A stretch of DNA of 64,000 nucleotides from Paramacrobiotus metropolitanus (taxonomy: Eukaryota; Tardigrada; Eutardigrada; Parachela; Macrobiotidae): NCBI RefSeq assembly GCF_019649055.1, contig NW_026570253.1, positions 186,001-250,000 on the forward strand, written 5' to 3'. The notes beneath the pieces are model-generated. The model made no database searches and was not told the origin of the DNA. It worked only from the letters and a program-made list of their open reading frames with translations. A program made the position numbers and the translations under genes. Numbering within the stretch: position 1 is the stretch's first letter; each line of letters opens with the position of its first letter. Positions 1 to 13,740 of the stretch are shown one piece after another.

Positions 1-3000
1 GCATTAACCGTCCCGTAACGACTAAATCTTCATGCAAAATGACCGGTTTATATAACGTAATTATCGTCTTTATATATCAATGCAAACCAAACCAATGATT
101 TTGGGGTTTGCTGTTTACAGTCATTGCGATAAGGTCAATCGCTCGCCATCATATTAGCCAATAGATTTCTGCTTATATCAATTGTATGCTATTTCTGGAA
201 GCGAATATCGATGTAGCGATCCAACGACCCGTTAATTATCACTGCAAAAACTTAGTTTTATAACTAGTTAGCAGTACCACGGGCAGTACTTTTGTATCGC
301 TTGCTATAATTTAATTAGAAGACAAACTTAACTACATATTTTTTCATGATTTTACTGAAGAAATCTTTTGCCATCCCGAAGATCAATTAACTGAACCCGG
401 CATTTGGATTATATTATGTGATCCTTTCCGTAAGTTGTTACGTGGTTTGCATTAATAGGCGGTGCATTTCGTTGCAAAATCTTTGATTCTTACCGGTAGT
501 CATTGTCAGCAAGACGATAAACGATACACACTGAAACAGTCTCCTTATCCACATGATCCACATTTTCCAGTTCCCTCAGGAAATAACAAAAAACCCAATC
601 CCTTACACCATGAACGGCGCTAGTGACCCGCTTTTCGCGGTGGTATAATCTTTAATTGGCAAAATAATCAAAAACCGGCTAACATGCCCGACCACTCGTC
701 AGTGCGCTGATGCGCAGCAGCGTCAACGGGCACAGACCAAGAAACGGGGTGAAAAGTGCCCGGCGATTGGTTCCGGAAGACCGCCGACCTGTTCCCGGCA
801 GTTCTCAATGAGTGACCTAATCGGAGTGCCAAGATGCGGTACGGTAAAGCGGATTGTCAAGTTGGCGAGGAAGTCATTAGAGATCCGATGCAGGCGCATT
901 GTAGCCTCCACACACCAGCAGAGAGAAAGTCAGAGACGCGCGCTCGCAGACAAAGAGAAATCTTTGAGCAAAACAAGGCGAAGGCTAATAGCCGCTGCTG
1001 CGATGCGGATGTATATAATATATCTGTACAAGTACGGGCGTATATATGAGACTGTATTTGCGTAAACACTGGCGCTGGGGATCGTGTTGCAGGCACCGCG
1101 AGTGATATCCTCTGGATCTATCCCGAGTGAGTGAGTATGCGCATTGTGTGAGGTGGGCGGGGCCCGCGGGATGGCTGCCTCCAGAGCAATTACGCCGGGC
1201 GCGCTGGCACTGTGCGCTGCCGCGTAACCCCAACTGCCGACCTCCTTCGTGATTGCGGCTGGCCTCCTCCGCGCGCGCACTGACAACAAAGCCACAGCCA
1301 TTAATCCCCCTTGTCGTTGTGTCTTTGCGTGCTGGTCATGTTTTCTGCATGGTACAAAGAAAATGATTTATGGTTTCTCGAGACAATTAGTAACCTTCGG
1401 CTGGATCGTTAGCGAAAAGAAAGAACTTGCATCCAATTAATTAAACGGGCATTTTTGGTCAACCGTAATATATAAATTTTTATATTGGTGTTTCCTAGTT
1501 TTCGTCGGTATTTTTTCCACAATGCACAGAATATTCGGATGCAGATGCTCTTCTAACTTGTTAATATAGATCTGTTAAAGTTATATTGAAAAAAACATTG
1601 TTTGTATATCAAGCCTGAATAAAATAAATCTTTTAACGACTTTTAAATTCAGATTTTTCTAAAAGATGTTGTATTGTTAGAAACTTACTTTTTGTATGCT
1701 GCAGTCTGAACTACTTATACACTCGTACTACTCGTACAGATACACATAAATGCGGTCCAGTCGAGGCGCAAATAGTTTCTTGGGAACGGCACCGCGAATC
1801 TCATGGTGGCTCATAGTCATCGCAATTGGCTTAACATAGACTCCGGCGGCCCGAATTGCTGGACTTTGATCCGCGTAACCGCCAGTGTGCCGCGGTGTCC
1901 GGCCAATCCATCGCCTCCCCACCGAACGGAAGTCAGCCCACGCCGGGGATCCGTCCAGCTGACAGCCTAAGCGCGAAGGGGCGGGACGTGTTGGATGGCG
2001 TGCGGCGCTGCTGACCCGGTAAAGTATGATGTATGAGAGGAACACACGGAGACACCAGCGGCACACACACGGACTGGACTATATATATCCACTTGTCACA
2101 GCCGGAATATATGACGGCGTCCGGGGAATCGGGCGGCAGTCAGGAGATCCTCACTCACTTGTCACAATTGCCAGTGTTCACCCGACATCCTCTACAGTCT
2201 ACACACTGCCTGGAATTGGTCGAACTGGTGTGTTTTAATTGCCCGTATATGTGCGCTGCCATAGCCGGTTTAATTTCCATATATGCTGCATATACTGTGG
2301 CGGATGTGGGTCAGTGGTTCCGTTGATTTCGCTTCGACGGTCGCACAGCTCCGCGGTCCCACTCAATTTCGGGCATTATTCGCCGGTTAGGGAAATTAGA
2401 GCGGGGATTAAGGTTTTAATTAAAGTGCAGATGCCTTCGCATGTAAATGATGCTGTAAAGTGACACATTAAATGCGCTTAACAGCGCTAAGCGGCACATT
2501 TCCAAACATTGAATTAAACTGGAATCAGCGACCATTACGCTTCGACAACTAATCCAGTTACTAAAATACTCCTGCTACTTCAATAAATAAATAATTCACA
2601 TTTAAAGTCTTGTAATACGTAATTCAATGTCTTGAATGCGTTCCTATTAATCCAAAATACGTCTACTGTTATATTATATAAATTGATCAATAAAAGGGAA
2701 CAATCCATGGGTATATTTTTGATTTGTGTTTTATTTACGTAATTACTTTTGGAGAGAATGCTATGGCACCACAATGAACTAAAAATCGTCCTAGCAGTGT
2801 GTGACGGAGAAGTCGTAAGCGGACAAGTGTGCACAAGGGATAGCGATGACGGGCGTGGATATCCGCTGTAAAACTGATTTATCACTATCAATTTCACATT
2901 GCGCCAGATCGGAAATGACGATTTCATATCCATTTATCCCCTTATAAAACTGTCAAGCCACACTACTACTTCACCGGTATTCTTTCACTTGCACTTTCTC

Positions 3001-4512
3001 CTTATTCAGGCGCTTGCCGACACGATGGCGCATGTTTTGCATGTCAAAGATTACATAATTATATTCATGTGCAACGGCACAGTGGTTGAAGGTTTCAAAA
3101 CTAGTATCTGCCAATTGCAACATATTATGTTGGTGAAAAGTTTAGCTTGATCGCTTCTCTTAATGAGACTTTTGGTACACCTTATTGCATTTAAATGTCT
3201 CAGGATTTTCTGGCAGCCATAATTCCCCAACCGGATGTTGAGCACAAAAACGGCTTTTGCGTCATTGTGTACATATAAATATTTGTACAAATCACTTGGT
3301 TGCACATTGCCATAAGGGAATGTAAAAAAAGTGTTTTTGAGTGCGCGAAAGCAAAACTTTTCGTTGATATACACGGATTTGGTGCCACTTCCTTTAACTT
3401 ATACTTTACCAGACGTTTTTAGAATTAATGTTGGGGCTAGCCTAAACGTTGTTTCGACTGCATAGCAATACAATAGTTTAGATGCCAAGCAAGGTTTAAA
3501 AACCTCGTTCACAAAAGATGTGTACATTTGGTACATTTGTATCGATATCGATACGAGTGCTTTCCTAAATGTTCTAAAGTAGAGCAAACGTTCTTCTTTG
3601 GAAGCGCTAACAGCTGGAGAGGAGATAAGCGCAGCGTGCCGGACCGAGAAGAGAGCCAGAACCGGAAGCGGCGCGCCTGGCACTGCCGCTTGGGTTATCT
3701 ATCGGCAACAGTCGTCGTTTACACAACAAACACCATCTACGATGCTTAAGCGGCTCTTGTGGATTAGACGTAAGCGAAACCCAATTGTCCGCCTTTTCTC
3801 CGCGCCATTACGTACTTAGATCGATTTTGTAGTGATATGTGCTCACTGCTCATCATCGATTTAACTTACTGACTCACTCAGAATTCTTAGCATGGTGTCT
3901 GACAGTTTTATGAGATGCTCACAAAAACCTATTGGAATCCGAGACGTCATGAAGGCGGAATCGTCTGTAACTGAAGCGTCCTAGAGGTGCGCAGGCACTT
4001 AGCATACAATTTTATCTGCAGTAGAATCGTGACCTTTAGTGATAAGAAAGTCTTGCTGCCAACCAAATGGATATCTGCATGCACGATGTTGCGCTTTGCA
4101 GCTTTGGTGACTGCATGCCTAGATGGGGAAAATAACACTTAAAACAACCGAAATTAAAGTATAAGAGTACAATAGCTAATGCATTTACTCCCGTAAACCG
4201 ACATGGGAATTTTACTTCTTTAAAAGGCTGTTTTGGGCAACTATAAGCTGTGTATCCGTAGAATAAAGTTAATGTCATAATGAAACTATCTGCTGAGCTA
4301 TTAGCTGATACCTGTTGGGCATTTAAAACCAAACTTTGTTCCACTTTAAAATTGAACTTGATGTCCAGACAAGAAAAATTTGTCTGACTGAATGCATGAT
4401 GCGGCTGAGAATTTAACGGCAAAAAGAACTAGATTCTGCAGTTTGCAGGACATTCCGGCCCGAGGAAGAATGACACGATTTTCTTCAGTACTTCCGTAAT
4501 CTGTATTTTTAG

Positions 4513-4989
4513 TTATGGCTTCACACAAGCATCAAGCATCGTTGCATGTGGTGTCGGAGGTAGCTTTAGAATCCTGCCAGTTAACACAGGCAGTCGCAGA
4601 GGAGCCGTGCAGTTGCTTATTTTACCAATACATGTATTGTACATGCACAGTAAACTCCGGATAGCGATCAATGACTTCGGCGCATCGTCGCCAATACGGA
4701 CAGTTATGTCCCAATCTTTATTTTTACTGTCTTTGATTAGCAGTGGACGTTGATAATGCTTTTGCGGTACTACTTTAGTGACAACATTTTCTGGCTTTTG
4801 AGTTCGATGGCCATTAGTGACCTTTGGCATTCTGTAGTTGCTGTTGCTGGTCCGCCTTATCTGTACGAACAAGTGGGCCACTTGAAATAAAATACCGGTA
4901 TAGCTTTCACTGCACCACAGTTGGTCGGCCTGCATGACCTTGTCGTAGTGACGTGCCATTGACGCCTTTGCGTCGTAGTGATCGTGCAA
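4513..4989 (-). other. Unassigned 158-codon open frame
   Basis: This is the longest open frame in the first 7 kb. It opens at a TTG, not an ATG, and the first internal methionines come about 10 codons later. The translation has an ordinary amino-acid mix but no motif, signal peptide or repeat that I recognise, and no paired splice sites suggest it belongs to a larger gene. It could be a chance frame, a remnant of a mobile-element gene, or an exon of an unknown gene. I do not assign a function. Confidence 0.15.
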
Positions 4990-6411
4990 AAGTACGCAAC
5001 CCGAACTGCGTAAATGAATCCAAATTGATTTTAGTAACTACGCAGTATATGGTACGTGACCTTCTTATAAGTCACCGATGTGGCATTTTAATACTGTATT
5101 AAAGCAACTGGCTTGGGCACTATACTACAGTACTAGTGCTGTAGTAAATTCTTCGCTAACCAGAAGCAAAACTTCAGGTGATGCACCGCTCATACTGGTT
5201 TTGCACCTCGGAAAACCAATCCGCGACGGCGTTCCTCTATGTAGCTTCACACTAAACAAAGTTGTAATAACTTTTTGGTAGGGCGGTGGGAGCGAAAGTC
5301 GTTCCTCGGAAGACCGCCGGAGGCCAAGGTATGGCGAAAAGTAACACGTGACACGACAACTAACGTCTCGCGTGGTACCGCGGCGACCCGGCGGACCGCT
5401 CTATGTTGGCCCTGCCGACACGGTTCGTTGGCAGTTGTTGGGTGTATTTAGACGCAATAAGCACCATGGCCGGCTGTCTCCACGTACAGGGTTCGCAATG
5501 TTATCCGATGCACCGGTACAGGTAGCCGAAGTAGTAGCTATAATGATGAGCGTACCGGTGGCTCTTACCGGGTCGTAGTAGAACCACTGTGTAAAGACAT
5601 GAAAGAACTGGTTGGGCAATCGGCGGCGCCGCGTCGTGGTCGTAGTCGGAGTAGTGGTCGCAAACTTGGAGCAGTCGTTGTTGCGTTGCTAGTTGTTTCG
5701 GCGAATCCCAAATTAAGTGCATGGAACTGTCGCAGACCGATACGGAACTCCTGCACCATCGTGCATTACGCCGCGCACGGGCATTTAGTGGACCGGGCGT
5801 GGCCCCTCGACAGCTGTGGATAAGCGTCCGCTCTGCTCCGCGCTAAAACTGTAACTAACTGCGCTCGACGAGAACGCTCCGCGTTCGAATGGACGCACTC
5901 CGATTCCCTCTATCGGAGAGACAGGTAAACTGATTGTAGCAGAAACACGCGCCACTGCCCAAAAAAGCGCAGTATGCGCTGTGCCTTCCGCGCCAAAAAG
6001 GTCACGCTCGATAGCTGTGATGAATGAGCATGGTATTTACTTGCGCCAAGAGGATAAGCATTAGTCACCGTCAGTGGATAACATACTCTTTAGAAATGCT
6101 CGGGTTAGTCTCTGACGAGAAGAATGCGAGTGTATGCCGACAAAAAAGCAAGAAACTCATGTTACTGATTGCCACCTATATTGTAGTGCACTACATAATG
6201 CTTAGCGTTTGCGGCAGTCCGTTCCTCACTTCAGTTTCTATCCCATTAAAGTATCACTGCGATATTTTGCAAAATATTTCCGTCGAAACCGTTTTGCCTG
6301 ATTCTGATCGAACTGTACATGTGACAGCGTTAAACTGTTCGTGTACGTACAATCTTTTCCAAGTGTAGCTTTAAAAGACCCTCTTTGTACATATTTGCTG
6401 GTACGTATTAT

Positions 6412-6530
6412 CAGGGCCGTCGCGAGGTCCGAGGGTAGGGGGGGGGGGTCGCGCGCCCGACGCGCCAGTTCGAAAATGGCTCAAAAATTGAAAAAAATCG
6501 TAGAAAAGTGGCTCAGAAAAGCCACTTTTC
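6412..6530. mobile_element. Possible transposon terminus with G-run and hairpin
   Basis: The stretch starts with CAGGGCCGTCGCGAGG, the kind of CAGGG-type end common at hAT-family and related DNA transposons. It continues into an uninterrupted run of about ten Gs near 6,440 and a CG-rich block, then a hairpin with 11-bp perfect arms (6503-6513 and 6520-6530, GAAAAGTGGCT and its complement) around a 6-nt loop. I did not find a matching opposite end, so it may be a degraded or solitary end. The assignment rests only on the look of the terminus. Confidence 0.25.
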
Positions 6531-7302
6531 TGCGCTTTTCTATTGTAATTTTCGGTATGTGTATCGGTTCATATTCTTTGACGTTGAAAAGATGAAACGA
6601 ATTAAATGGCCAGAAGATGTTCACACAGAAGGCTGGTAAATAATGTTCGGAAATTTTAAAGGGCTATACGGCACATAATTTACCTTCTGTTACCAGCTCT
6701 AATGTCCTGTGGCAGCGCTAACTAGCGGTTTGTCGGTGTATGCGTATAAATATTTTATATATTATATATTAGTTACGTAATAATCACATTTTATGACTAA
6801 TAAGATGTACAATTTCATTTACTGTCTACTGCATTAGTGTACAGGTATATTGTACACGAGTATCGTACTGCTGCACGCTGGCGTTAGATAACCGTATAAT
6901 TATATGCCATAGACTCTCCGACGTCTCCGTAAACGAGACTCTCTCTCTCTCTCCCTTTAATAAGATCTTTATAAATTGTTTTTGTATTTATGTTTAAAAC
7001 TTCATTTTCTACATACAGTTTGCGCAGAAAACGCCACGGATTTACGTTCCCTTATAAGTTCGGCTTGTCGGCTTTTCCGCTAAAAGCACCACTGTAAACG
7101 GACCGTGCTTTTGCTGCGCTTGTGCTGACAATGCAACAATTTTTCCACATTTTCTGCGTATTATGCGCCTCCCCGTGCATGGTGTGTTACTAACGATAAC
7201 TCCTTCCATTTTAAAAGCGCTGTTTAGTCGTGTCGAGCCTGACCAGGCTGTGTTCACACTATGAGTTCTATTCGTACCCATTGTTTACTCGCTTTGTCCG
7301 AG

Positions 7303-7311
7303 TATATTTAA
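7303..7311 (+). promoter_or_regulatory. TATA-like box for the 7409 gene
   Basis: TATATTTAA lies about 105 bp upstream of the ATG at 7409. A start site about 30 bp downstream, near 7,335, would leave a 5' leader of roughly 75 nt. It is the only such box just ahead of this open frame. Confidence 0.45.
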
Positions 7312-7408
7312 GAAACTAGGGTTTGCATGCATTTCTTAAACACTCTTCGATAAGCGATTTCTATTCGACAAAACTGTTTACATTCTTGCGTTGCATCTAC
7401 GATTCACC

Positions 7409-7726
7409 ATGCTTTCCGCATCTGTGAGTGACCAAATGTTCTCCGTCCTGATATTCTTAATGATCATTCTAATGTGCGGCCAGCCCGAAGGTCAGTCTGT
7501 CAGCATCGCATGGAGCAACGGGACGCATTACTATACCTTAAACAATGGAACAGGCACCAGCTCTGTGGGCAATACCAACGGGATGATCCAGCTATCGCAA
7601 CCGCCCCCGGGTGCCTTACAACAAGCGCTCACCATTCCGCAGATTCCCCAGATCACCTTTCCCAACACGTGGCCGTTCGGTGGGAACCAATTTCCGATAC
7701 AGTTTCCACGTTTTCCGGTTCTCTAA
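7409..7726 (+). CDS. Small secreted proline/asparagine-rich protein, unknown
   Basis: This single-exon frame encodes 105 aa from the ATG at 7409, or 96 aa from the in-frame ATG at 7436. The second start gives a textbook signal peptide: MFSVLIFLMIILMC, then GQPEG and a likely cleavage before QS. The mature part is short, polar and low in charge. It has NGT glycosylation sequons (SNGTH, NNGTG), then a proline/glutamine stretch, and ends in a PF/FP-rich segment (FPNTWPFGG, FPIQFPRFPVL). It has no cysteines outside the signal region, so it is not a disulfide-knot peptide. A TATA-like box precedes it and no intron is needed. I recognise no family; a cuticle-, silk- or mucus-type secreted protein is a guess. 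Confidence comes from the signal peptide and promoter, not from homology. Confidence 0.5.
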   Translation: MLSASVSDQMFSVLIFLMIILMCGQPEGQSVSIAWSNGTHYYTLNNGTGTSSVGNTNGMIQLSQPPPGALQQALTIPQIPQITFPNTWPFGGNQFPIQFPRFPVL

Positions 7727-10700
7727 GGTCCCGCGGAGGGCACGCTCAAACGATTCGTCACTAGTCAGTAGCATGGAATTTTTGGGTGCGACGTGTTTCT
7801 CTCGAAAAAAGATGCAGATAATGCAAAAAGCTTTGCGGGTAATCGGTATACGTATGTTTTTCCGCTACTTTGGCTTATACGAGTATTATGTGTAGTTTCT
7901 TTAACATGGCCATGTTTGTTAAACATTATGCTTGCTTGTCTTTAACAGTTCTTAAGGCTTTGAAGGTTTTTGTACAAAAATATTGGTTTACGCTGCGTTC
8001 TTCTTGGTCGAGAAACTACCTCCGAATTTTCGCTCGATATCAACAGATAAATACACGTTAAAACGTAATCGTGCAAGGTCGAGATACAAAATTGCCTGTT
8101 GGTTTGTGCGAGAGAATTATCCTGGCAGAACAATGCAGTTACGTAATTTATAGTGTGGTCCAGGTAGTTTGACATTTGAAACTGAAATGAATAAAAATAA
8201 CCAGCACTTGCCTGCTCGCGGAAACGTAAGAGATTGCAATTGCGTAGGATGCGTCTCTTGCGTATACAAAGTGCTGAAATACTCTGGTTTGCATGCTTTG
8301 AGGACGAAAACTTTTTGAAGGAAATCGAATTGAAACATAACCATGTATCATCCCGGAATAGTCACGATTTACGAACACAAACTGATTTGCAAGTCTGCGA
8401 TTATGTGATAGCTTTTCAGTTACCGGCACAGACGATATTAAACCTCATTGGTACAAATGCTAATGTATCATTAGGTGCAGTATTATGATTACCGCTTACG
8501 AACGAATCTTTTAGAATAACGATCTTTTAGACAGATATTAATTTTCATTGGCATTACTCATTTTTTCGACGGAGCCAAGAATGTCGTATTACGTAAAGCA
8601 AGTCCAAAGGTGCGAGTGGTTGCAGTTGCAACTCTACCAGTTCGCGACTTCGCGTTACCTTTGTCCCCTTTAACTTTAAATCAAGCAAGCGATTTCTGGT
8701 AGCGTTTTTATAGTTCCCCACGTCTTCAATAACGCAAAACTACTGGCTTAGCGAGTAAAATAAAATTAACCCTGAAATTCTACTGTCTTCTGCGATCTCT
8801 TTATCTGTTGGCGAATTGCAAAACCTTGTCAATGTATAAAAATTTACAAACAAAAGATGTAGATTCACATTCCCTAGGCGTATACAAACAAGTGTCACGG
8901 AAGTCTGCCACATTTCAGTTTCATTGCAACTAGCTAAGCGTGCAAACTGATCTGATTCGTATTTTATTCCGAAAGGGCAACAGGTTTTGTTGGCAAACTA
9001 AGAATGGCAAAGTGATTATGACGGCGTGCAGTACCACAGTCCTTCTTTACAACCAAAGTGACTTGACGAGACCAGAGACGCTGATCTGAATTCTGATGTT
9101 CTAGCTGTGTCAATTCAGGACCAATAAATTCCATGCTTACCTTCGCTGTCTACCACGTAAACAGCTTATGCGATAGAGTGGTACATTATGCGCAACTGTT
9201 TAATGGTTATACATCTTTCAATCGTAATGCACTTTGTATACCAACTGAAATTATTTGCTGTGGAACAGTTAAGTACAGAAGCGATATCCAATTTAGGCCA
9301 TGACCTTTAAGCCGGATCATTAGAAAACCATCCTCCTAGTGCAAAGCGGCTGAAAACTAAAAACTTCTCACATGATTGCACTTAATATGTTCAAATTTCG
9401 ATAGAATACTGTTTATGTGAACCAACAACGTATAAGCCTGACGAAATTTATGAACGGTACAAGAGAACATTACTATGTACAACAACTTTCAAAAGATCAG
9501 AAGTCAAAAAGTTTACGGAAAAAGTCAGAGTTGAATAAAGCACAGTGCGTTGCCGATCTTTTGGCCAAGCTGGCGACTATAACACAGGCAACCGAAGATG
9601 GTGTGAAATTGACTTTTTGTAATTTGGAGAGAACTTCCGAAACGGTTGCGCAACTGAGCCTGATCTACGGTTACCTCCGGTCATCGACTGAATGAAAAAT
9701 TAAAACATTGCATGCGCAGCGGTTTTTGGCACATCCAGACACTGGACATGTCGACTCCAGTTTTTTGCGTCGTCCCAAAAGAAAAAAACATGTGCTTGAA
9801 GTAAACAGTGCACGTGTCTTGATTCACGCACGGTTTTGCAGTTGTATCACAGTACACACTTTTGTTACGGTTGTGTCGGAAATTCGGAAAAACGCTTAAA
9901 GAAAAATCGCGAGCGTGGGCGTGTTGTCCCTTGTCAGTATCGTGGAAAAAAGTGCTCGGTGTACTCGCAGAAGGTGGTCGCCTCGCCACCGTTCGAATGC
10001 CGTACGGCCAACTAATAAGCAGGCTCTGATTGTAAAAGCAGCGCTCTCAAAGCAACGCTCTTGATCTGACAAACTGGAAGTGCCGGTCCAGCCTTCGAAC
10101 GGGATGCATCTAGCTATAGCGTCCTAGCAGTATCCTAATTTTTTCAACTGTGTGTTCTGATATATCTGTCTTTCTTGTTTTTGTACGATTTCTGTTATTC
10201 GAAGTTTCCTAAACTGTCACAGCCTATCTGGCGCCGAGGTAACCTGCTACTGCAACCTGGTGCAAGCTACGCCTAGCTGTTGACGCAGCCTTTTAAAAGC
10301 TGACAAGCAAATGCAGAAACAACCAACATGTTGGTAGCCTAGCTAAAGGTCTCCCTCCGTAATTACAACGTAAAGGTCACAGCCGCTCTCTTTTGTAGTA
10401 TTTTTGCGGACATTTCTTATATAGAAGTATTCATAGCTGTAAAGACAGAACTCGTAACGCATACAATACTGACTGTTAAAACTGTCGCAATCGTTGACCA
10501 AATCATAACAACACTATGATGATGATCCAGTAGGTTGCCGCCGGATAAATGGCCCCGGGAATCTATTAGATGCGATAACGTCAAAGATTTTACCGGTTGT
10601 CGCATACATACTGGGACTTTATATGTATTTGATAGTGATTGAAGATGCCAAGTTGATGGAGATCATTTTTGAAAAATGATTTTCCGCATCAGAAATCAGT

Positions 10701-13700
10701 TTGATTGGCTGTAGGCTGTTGCGGCCTGTTGGCATGCATGGACAGAGGAACTGAACACACAGTACTGTACAAGTACACACGCGGCTATTAAGACGTCCGT
10801 GGGAGCTTCTTAGGCGATTAGGGCCAGTGATAAAACGCGACCGGCGCGCACAATCGGCTCGAACGCCCGCGAAACGGTATTTATCATGGCGATAAAAAAG
10901 AGCCGATTCGTGACAAATTTGCCCCCATCACAGCCGGTAATCAATGGCAAAAAACACCGCTTCTCCCGGCGTCATCCACAGTAGCACGATACTTGTAGGC
11001 AGCTATGGCGCATGCACGCGCCATAAATCATCGGCTAATGTGCAGTGGCCAGTTTTATGTATCCCACTTTATCGCGAGAAACCATTTGCAGATTTCCTTA
11101 ATTCCTTGTAGTATTTTTTTTGCACAGTTGTCTTATTGTATATGCACACATCGGTAGCGTACCATGCATGACAGCAACTGGTCTGCTGTAATTTAAACTT
11201 TTGACTGCTCAATCAAAATTCTTGCATTCTACATGCACTACGACGGTGACTATGTACAATACATTTTTTACAGTTATAGTTATATTTTTGCCGCTAAAAA
11301 CGTTCTGGCTTAATCACGCATGATGAAACTTTTGAAATACATGAACGTATCAAATAATACATCCATTATGACGTTTAAAAAATTTGTTTACACCTTCAAA
11401 CAAAAATTCAAGAAATACAAAGAATCTAATGCAAAACGTGAATTAACTACTATTTCGTAAAATGCAATACGTTCTGCTTATTTAACTGCTTATTTACATG
11501 TATTTACCCTATTTTTAGTGCTCTCTAATTTGCACACGCGAACGAGTATTTTGCACCGCAATTACAGATACTCCGTGATCTTTATGCAGAATACGAATAC
11601 AAGCACTTGTTCACTTTTACCGTAATACAAAAATTAATCTAAATCACATCTTGGGTTTGGAAAAAACTACAATTAATAAAATGCAACAAAATTTAGGAAA
11701 CTGCGGTGTACACAGAAGCTTTAGCCTGCTTACTAGCTTCGTTGGACTGGCGCAGCAATTTTGCTTCTAATCTGATTTTCTTTTTCATTGTTTCTTAATG
11801 TGCTTGACTGACAACCGGCTTTCACTTAACTTTTTTAGATTGCATTCTTGAAAAACGTTTTCTGATACCGTCATTTATTCGCCCATAACTTGAGTGAAAT
11901 GACGAAAATTTCCCGCCAGACTATTAACTAAGGAGGCCAACGAACCAAAAAGCCGGTGACGGGCTGCGTTGTACACGTTATACGGCATTTGTACTGGTAC
12001 ATACTACAATACGCAGTTTGCACACATCTGGACAATGTAACTGTTAATTCGCCGGGCCGATCGCCCATTAAACACCTGAAATTAGATTTGACTCGTTGAA
12101 CACAGCGGAGAAATCTTAAAGCGCAGCAAGGAGAGCGAAAAGCACTTTGTCTTGGGATATTAAACTGGCTTCCATGCTAACGAACCGGAAAGTCCATAAA
12201 GCCCGGCGCGCGCGGGCTGCACTGACAATATCCAAAGCCGGCGCCCCACTGCACTGTGCACAACGGGCGATCCGGCAATCAAATGCTTTCACTACATGGG
12301 CTAATTCGATTTTTTGGGACCTTAACCTTTTCCCCAACCGACGTGGAAATTAATCGTGCAAACAATTTCGGCACTGTGTAGTTGCATTTATGTACACTGC
12401 GTAGAATCGTGGCGAACGCTATACTTAAGTTTGGTAGTAGTCGATCAGTTAGTGAAATATCGATTGCATCTTACTCATTACAAGTTATTTATATTAAAAA
12501 ATACAATTTTATGGCGAATACAGCTGATTTTCAAAGGAAATTTACTACACCGAAAATTTTTGATAAATGTTGGTGGTAAGTGTTGAGTTGAAATGTTGTT
12601 TGTGTTAAGTTAAAATTGTTGAAATTTTTAGAACTCTGAAAAAAAAAATAATTTAACTCACATATTTTGTTAAGTCAAAAGGCGATCATGAATTTGTTCA
12701 GACGCTTTCTGAATACAATTAGCAAAGCGGAGGAAATCGATCGTTTAGGGATAGATGAATAGGGACGATGCTTGTGCCAACCTGTAATGAGCGCTTGTGG
12801 TACCGAGCTTTTTTCAAAACGTTCTCAAAGTCACTTTTAAAATGTGTTTTATGCTGTTAATGGCCAAACTATTACTTTGCGCGTAATTATGACGCAACGC
12901 CTACGCAAAAGGCGTCTATGAGTGACAAAGTAGCGATTAGAATATTGTAGGTGTATTTATAGGTGACCGCGTATATAATCCCGTTTAGCAGACCGTATCG
13001 CGCATATTTATAGATCCGCCCTTGTGGACCACTGCGCAAGCTTCATTGTTCCCGGACCGGAGCTGTTGGACTAAGCCCCGCCCCCTCCCGCCTGCACATT
13101 GTCCGGCTGAAGTACAGGAGACCCGACCAAATGGTGCAAATTTCCGCTGCTTTTCCCTTTCACCATCAATAAAGTACGGCGAGAATATTCAACGTGTACA
13201 ACTGGCATCGTACTGCTGTACATGCAGGACTCAATCTGGGTAATTATTCCCGTACATATCGTGCCTTCCACCAATCTGCCAGCACCAAAAATCACGAATT
13301 GCCCAGTGACTGTACATGCGTTATACTACGCTGGCACGCACATCGTGAGTGCATCTTATGTTATAGACGTCGTATTATACAATCGACGCTCTGTACCGGA
13401 TCCACAGTTTTCTTCACATTATATACAGTGCCAGCACAGCTGATGCCGGGGAAAAATCGGCAAAATCTGTTCCCATAACTAATGACTTCCTTTTTGACCG
13501 TGTTGGGTGTCACTAGTTGTTCGAGGAGTGCTGCTGCCGCCGCCAACAAATTGGGCTCGCTCGGCACTGGATTAATTCACACACCAGCGTATCTGTATCC
13601 TATATGTATATTCCTCTGCTTGAATTCCCTTGAGTGTTGCTGATCCCGGCAGTTTTATTTTGCCGGTTTCTACCGATAAATAAATAAATAAATATTCTAT

Positions 13701-13740
13701 TTGGTGTGTGTGTACAGTATATCCTTGTGCTGTATTGGCA
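7727..13740. other. Intergenic region upstream of the Ig-domain gene
   Basis: No convincing gene is visible over these 6 kb. The largest frame (9417-9695, listed separately) has no recognised family. A polypyrimidine tract ending in AG occurs around 13,716, about 25 bp before the Ig-gene ATG, so a 5' untranslated exon of that gene may lie somewhere in this region. The last 700 bp are more GC-rich than the rest and may contain promoter or leader sequence. Confidence 0.4.
9417..9695 (+). other. Unassigned 92-codon open frame
   Basis: The frame opens at GTG, with the first ATG about 10 codons in. It has a lysine-rich segment (KDQKSKSLRKKSELNK) followed by an amphipathic stretch (CVADLLAKLATITQATE). 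The composition is more protein-like than its neighbours, but I recognise no family, signal peptide or supporting splice partner. It could be a terminal exon of an undetected gene or a decayed remnant. Confidence 0.18.

Larger units (their letters stand above)
1..7300. other. Intergenic region without recognised genes
   Basis: I see no exon with recognisable protein similarity and consistent splice sites on either strand. The open frames here are short, mostly overlap each other on both strands, and have no conserved motifs. A GC-rich patch lies at about 5,290-5,830 and a G-run with a hairpin at about 6,412-6,530 (listed separately). A short TC microsatellite lies near 6,931-6,953. Non-coding RNAs or 5' untranslated exons of downstream genes cannot be excluded. 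Confidence 0.5.

Noticed and set aside
5290-5830. GC-rich patch with overlapping frames on both strands (one Thr-rich)
   Set aside because: No frame has splice support, signal peptide or family motif, and frames on both strands are of equal length.
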